Source: Streptomyces sp. NBC_00414
Lineage (GTDB): Bacteria; Actinomycetota; Actinomycetes; Streptomycetales; Streptomycetaceae
Assembly: GCF_036038375.1 (NCBI RefSeq)
Contig: NZ_CP107935.1
Coordinates: forward strand, 5,766,001-5,830,000
Direction of reading: 5' to 3'
DNA length: 64,000 bases
The position numbers and the translations under genes are program-made. Positions 61,828 through 64,000 of this stretch are shown in pieces; position 1 is the first letter of the stretch, and every line of letters starts with the position of its first letter. The notes below the pieces were generated by a model that was given only the letters and a program-made list of their open reading frames with translations, ran no database searches and was not told the origin of the DNA.

Positions 61828-63681
61828 ATGCCCGAGCTGAGGTCCCGCACAGTCACCCACGGACGCAACATGGCGGGCGCCCGCGCCCTTATGCGCGCCT
61901 CCGGTGTACCGGGCGCGGACATCGGCCGAAAGCCGATCATCGCGGTCGCCAACTCCTTCACGGAGTTCGTGCCCGGCCACACCCACCTCCAGCCGGTCGG
62001 CCGGATCGTGAGCGAGGCCATCACGGCCGCGGGCGGCATCCCGCGCGAGTTCAACACGATCGCCGTCGACGACGGCATCGCGATGGGCCACGGCGGAATG
62101 CTCTACTCCCTGCCGTCCCGCGACCTGATCGCGGACAGCGTGGAGTACATGGTGGAGGCCCACTGCGCCGACGCCCTGATCTGCATCTCGAACTGCGACA
62201 AGATCACGCCCGGCATGCTGATGGCGGCCCTTCGTCTGAACATCCCGACGGTCTTCGTCTCCGGCGGCCCCATGGAGTCCGGCCGCGCGACCCTGGTCGA
62301 CGGCTCGGTCCGCACGCTCGACCTGGTCGACGCGATCTCCGACGCCGTGAACGACAAGATCTCGGACGAGGACATCCTCCGTATCGAGGAGAACGCCTGT
62401 CCGACCTGCGGCTCGTGTTCCGGCATGTTCACGGCCAACAGCATGAACTGCCTGACCGAGGCCATCGGCCTGTCCCTCCCCGGCAACGGCTCGGTCCTCG
62501 CCACGCACACCGCCCGCAAGGGCCTGTACGAGGACGCGGCGCGCACGGTCATGGACATCACCCTGCGCTACTACGAGCAGGACGACGAGTCGGTCCTGCC
62601 GCGCAACGTCGCCACGATCGCGGCCTTCGAGAACGCCATGGCCCTCGACATCGCCATGGGCGGCTCGACCAACACGATCCTGCACCTGCTGGCCGCAGCC
62701 GAGGAGGCGGGCGTCGCGTTCGGCCTGGACGAGATCAACGCGGTCTCGCGCCGCGTGCCGTGCCTCGCCAAGGTCGCCCCGAACGTGGCGAAGGACCGGA
62801 CGTACTACATGGAGGACGTGCACCGGGCCGGCGGCATCCCCGCCCTGCTCGGCGAGCTGCACCGGGCCGGCCTCCTGAACGAGGACGTGCACTCGGTGCA
62901 CAGCCCGTCCCTCGCGGACTGGCTCAAGACCTGGGACGTCCGCGCGGGCTCCCCCTCCCCGGAGGCCCTGGAGCTGTGGTACGCGGCGCCCGGCGGCGTC
63001 CGCTCGTCCACGGCCTTCTCCCAGTCCGAGCGCTGGGCGGCCCTCGACGAGGACGCGGAGGGCGGCTGCATCCGCTCCGCCGAGCACGCGTACTCCAAGG
63101 ACGGCGGCCTCGCGGTCCTCAAGGGCAACCTCGCCGTCGACGGCTGTGTCGTGAAGACGGCCGGCGTGGACGAGTCGATCTGGACCTTCGAGGGCCCGGC
63201 GGTCGTCTGCGAGTCGCAGGAGGAGGCCGTCGACAAGATCCTCAAGAAGGAGATCACGCACGGCGACGTCGTGGTCATCCGCTACGAGGGTCCCAAGGGC
63301 GGCCCGGGTATGCAGGAGATGCTGTACCCGACCTCGTTCCTGAAGGGCCGCGGCCTGGGCAAGACCTGCGCCCTGATCACCGACGGCCGCTTCTCCGGAG
63401 GCACCTCGGGCCTGTCCATCGGCCACGCGTCGCCCGAGGCGGCGTCCGGCGGCACGATCGCCCTCGTCAAGGACGGCGACCGCATCCGCATCGACATCCC
63501 GAACCGCAGCATCGAGCTCCTGGTCTCCGACGAGGAGCTGGCCGAGCGCCGCGAGGCCCTCAAGGGCGTGTACGCCCCGGTCGCCCGCGAGCGCAAGGTC
63601 TCGGCCGCCCTGCGCGCGTACGCGGCGATGGCGACCAGCGCCGACAGGGGCGCGGTCCGCGACGTCTCGCTGCTCGGCTAG
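61828..63681 (+). CDS. ilvD: dihydroxy-acid dehydratase
   Basis: 617 aa. It dehydrates dihydroxy-isovalerate and dihydroxy-methylvalerate in branched-chain amino-acid synthesis. Iron-sulphur ligands are in SNCDKITPGM (Cys123) and CPTCGSCSGMF (190-201); the metal site DDGIAMGHGGM and the C-terminal GRFSGGTSGLSIGH block are conserved. The length matches the long E. coli-type enzyme, which carries an oxygen-sensitive [4Fe-4S] cluster. ATG 61828 has CGAAGGAGCG upstream. A strong hairpin follows the gene. Confidence 0.96.
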   Translation: MPELRSRTVTHGRNMAGARALMRASGVPGADIGRKPIIAVANSFTEFVPGHTHLQPVGRIVSEAITAAGGIPREFNTIAVDDGIAMGHGGMLYSLPSRDLIADSVEYMVEAHCADALICISNCDKITPGMLMAALRLNIPTVFVSGGPMESGRATLVDGSVRTLDLVDAISDAVNDKISDEDILRIEENACPTCGSCSGMFTANSMNCLTEAIGLSLPGNGSVLATHTARKGLYEDAARTVMDITLRYYEQDDESVLPRNVATIAAFENAMALDIAMGGSTNTILHLLAAAEEAGVAFGLDEINAVSRRVPCLAKVAPNVAKDRTYYMEDVHRAGGIPALLGELHRAGLLNEDVHSVHSPSLADWLKTWDVRAGSPSPEALELWYAAPGGVRSSTAFSQSERWAALDEDAEGGCIRSAEHAYSKDGGLAVLKGNLAVDGCVVKTAGVDESIWTFEGPAVVCESQEEAVDKILKKEITHGDVVVIRYEGPKGGPGMQEMLYPTSFLKGRGLGKTCALITDGRFSGGTSGLSIGHASPEAASGGTIALVKDGDRIRIDIPNRSIELLVSDEELAERREALKGVYAPVARERKVSAALRAYAAMATSADRGAVRDVSLLG

Positions 63682-63746
63682 CCGACGCCCTCTCCGGCTC
63701 GCCGGCTTTCCGGACGGTCGGGGGCTCGCCGGGTGCGCAGGCGCAC

Positions 63747-63778
63747 CCGAACCCGGTCCTCACCGAACCCGGTCCTCA
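63747..63778 (+). repeat. exact 16-bp direct repeat after ilvD
   Basis: CCGAACCCGGTCCTCA occurs twice back to back (63747-63762 and 63763-63778); a partial third copy merges into the terminator stem. Confidence 0.85.
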
Positions 63779-63780
63779 CC

Positions 63781-63813
63781 GAACCCGCCCGGTTTTCATC
63801 ACCGGGCGGGTTC
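63781..63813. terminator. ilvD bidirectional terminator
   Basis: A perfect 13-bp stem (63781-63793 with 63801-63813, GAACCCGCCCGGT/ACCGGGCGGGTTC) with a TTTCATC loop. It lies between ilvD and the convergent beta-propeller gene. Confidence 0.88.
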
Positions 63814-63856
63814 GCCGTTCACAGGACGGCCCCAACGCCCTTGTGACTCACGGGGC

Positions 63857-64000
63857 TCACCAGTCGGCGGGCTCGCGGGCGTCCACGGCGAAGACGCTGC
63901 CGTCGGGCGCGCTCGCGTAGACCCGGTCGCCCACGACCATGGGCGACGGCACCTCGGCCACGACCCGCTCGCCGTCGTCACCGAGCCGCGTGGAGGTCTG
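63857..64000 (-). CDS. PQQ-type beta-propeller protein, C-terminal fragment
   Basis: Only the last 47 residues are in the window. They read VVAEVPSPMVVGDRVYASAPDG and then SVFAVDAREPADW before the stop. The GDRVYA...DGSVFAVDA pattern is one blade of a PQQ/WD-type propeller as in BamB-like and protein-kinase-associated proteins. The start and domain context lie beyond base 64000. Confidence 0.65.
   Translation of the reverse strand, partial: QTSTRLGDDGERVVAEVPSPMVVGDRVYASAPDGSVFAVDAREPADW

Overview
The window is high-GC actinobacterial chromosome with GTG/TTG starts, strong third-position GC, AGGAG-type ribosome binding sites and tight 4-nt gene overlaps. The gene content (sigE-cseABC, lsr2, nuoD2, clpC, disA-radA, nad/pan/coaX, the fol cluster) and order are those of the conserved core of a Streptomyces chromosome. 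I see no rRNA, tRNA, CRISPR array, prophage or transposase. A 5'-truncated dacB opens the window and a PQQ-type beta-propeller gene runs off its end.

Layout. 0-6.5 kb (+): PBP4-type peptidase end, zinc metalloprotease-like protein, tilS, hpt, ftsH, folE. 6.7-9.8 kb (-): DUF3180, folK, folB, NTF2-like, folP, which with folE make most of the folate pathway. 9.9-13.2 kb: an aminoacyl-phosphatidylglycerol synthase-like protein divergent from a membrane-anchored esterase, a pair linked to lipid alanylation in corynebacteria. 13.6-20 kb: a low-complexity membrane protein, two bacterial PH-domain proteins, an orphan nuoD2 and, convergent with it, a MidA/NDUFAF7-type methyltransferase. 20-25 kb: a two-component system, a winged-helix regulator, a small protein and a threonine aldolase-like enzyme. 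25.1-30.8 kb (+): DUF2520 oxidoreductase, panC, nadB, nadC, coaX, a nearly gapless NAD/CoA operon. 31.2-37.3 kb: small conserved proteins, a BlaI-type repressor, an ArgA-like acetyltransferase, lsr2 and clpC, with a ClgR-type motif upstream of clpC. 37.5-46.8 kb is the most accessory part: HAD phosphatase, a 1037-aa NACHT-LRR STAND protein, a type-B carboxylesterase, an M23 peptidase, and a divergent TetR/MFS pair with a palindromic operator. 47.1-50.6 kb (-): the cell-envelope stress operon sigE-cseA-cseB-cseC. 50.9-57.9 kb: mutY, a secreted linker protein, disA, radA, and a membrane protein that appears to join a sigma-like domain, an HxxxCxxC motif, a membrane segment and an extracellular BACON-like domain. 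58-64 kb: a Cys-rich protein, a Ppx/GppA phosphatase, a sugar isomerase-like protein with a TetR regulator, ilvD, and the partial beta-propeller gene.

A dispersed intergenic repeat with core GCGC(A/C)GTTCCCCGCGCCCC occurs about sixteen times, mostly near 3' ends. The best candidates for new biology are the NACHT-LRR protein, the sigma/HxxxCxxC/BACON fusion, the nuoD2-MidA pairing, the lipid-aminoacylation pair, and the DUF2520 enzyme as a possible pantothenate-pathway reductase.
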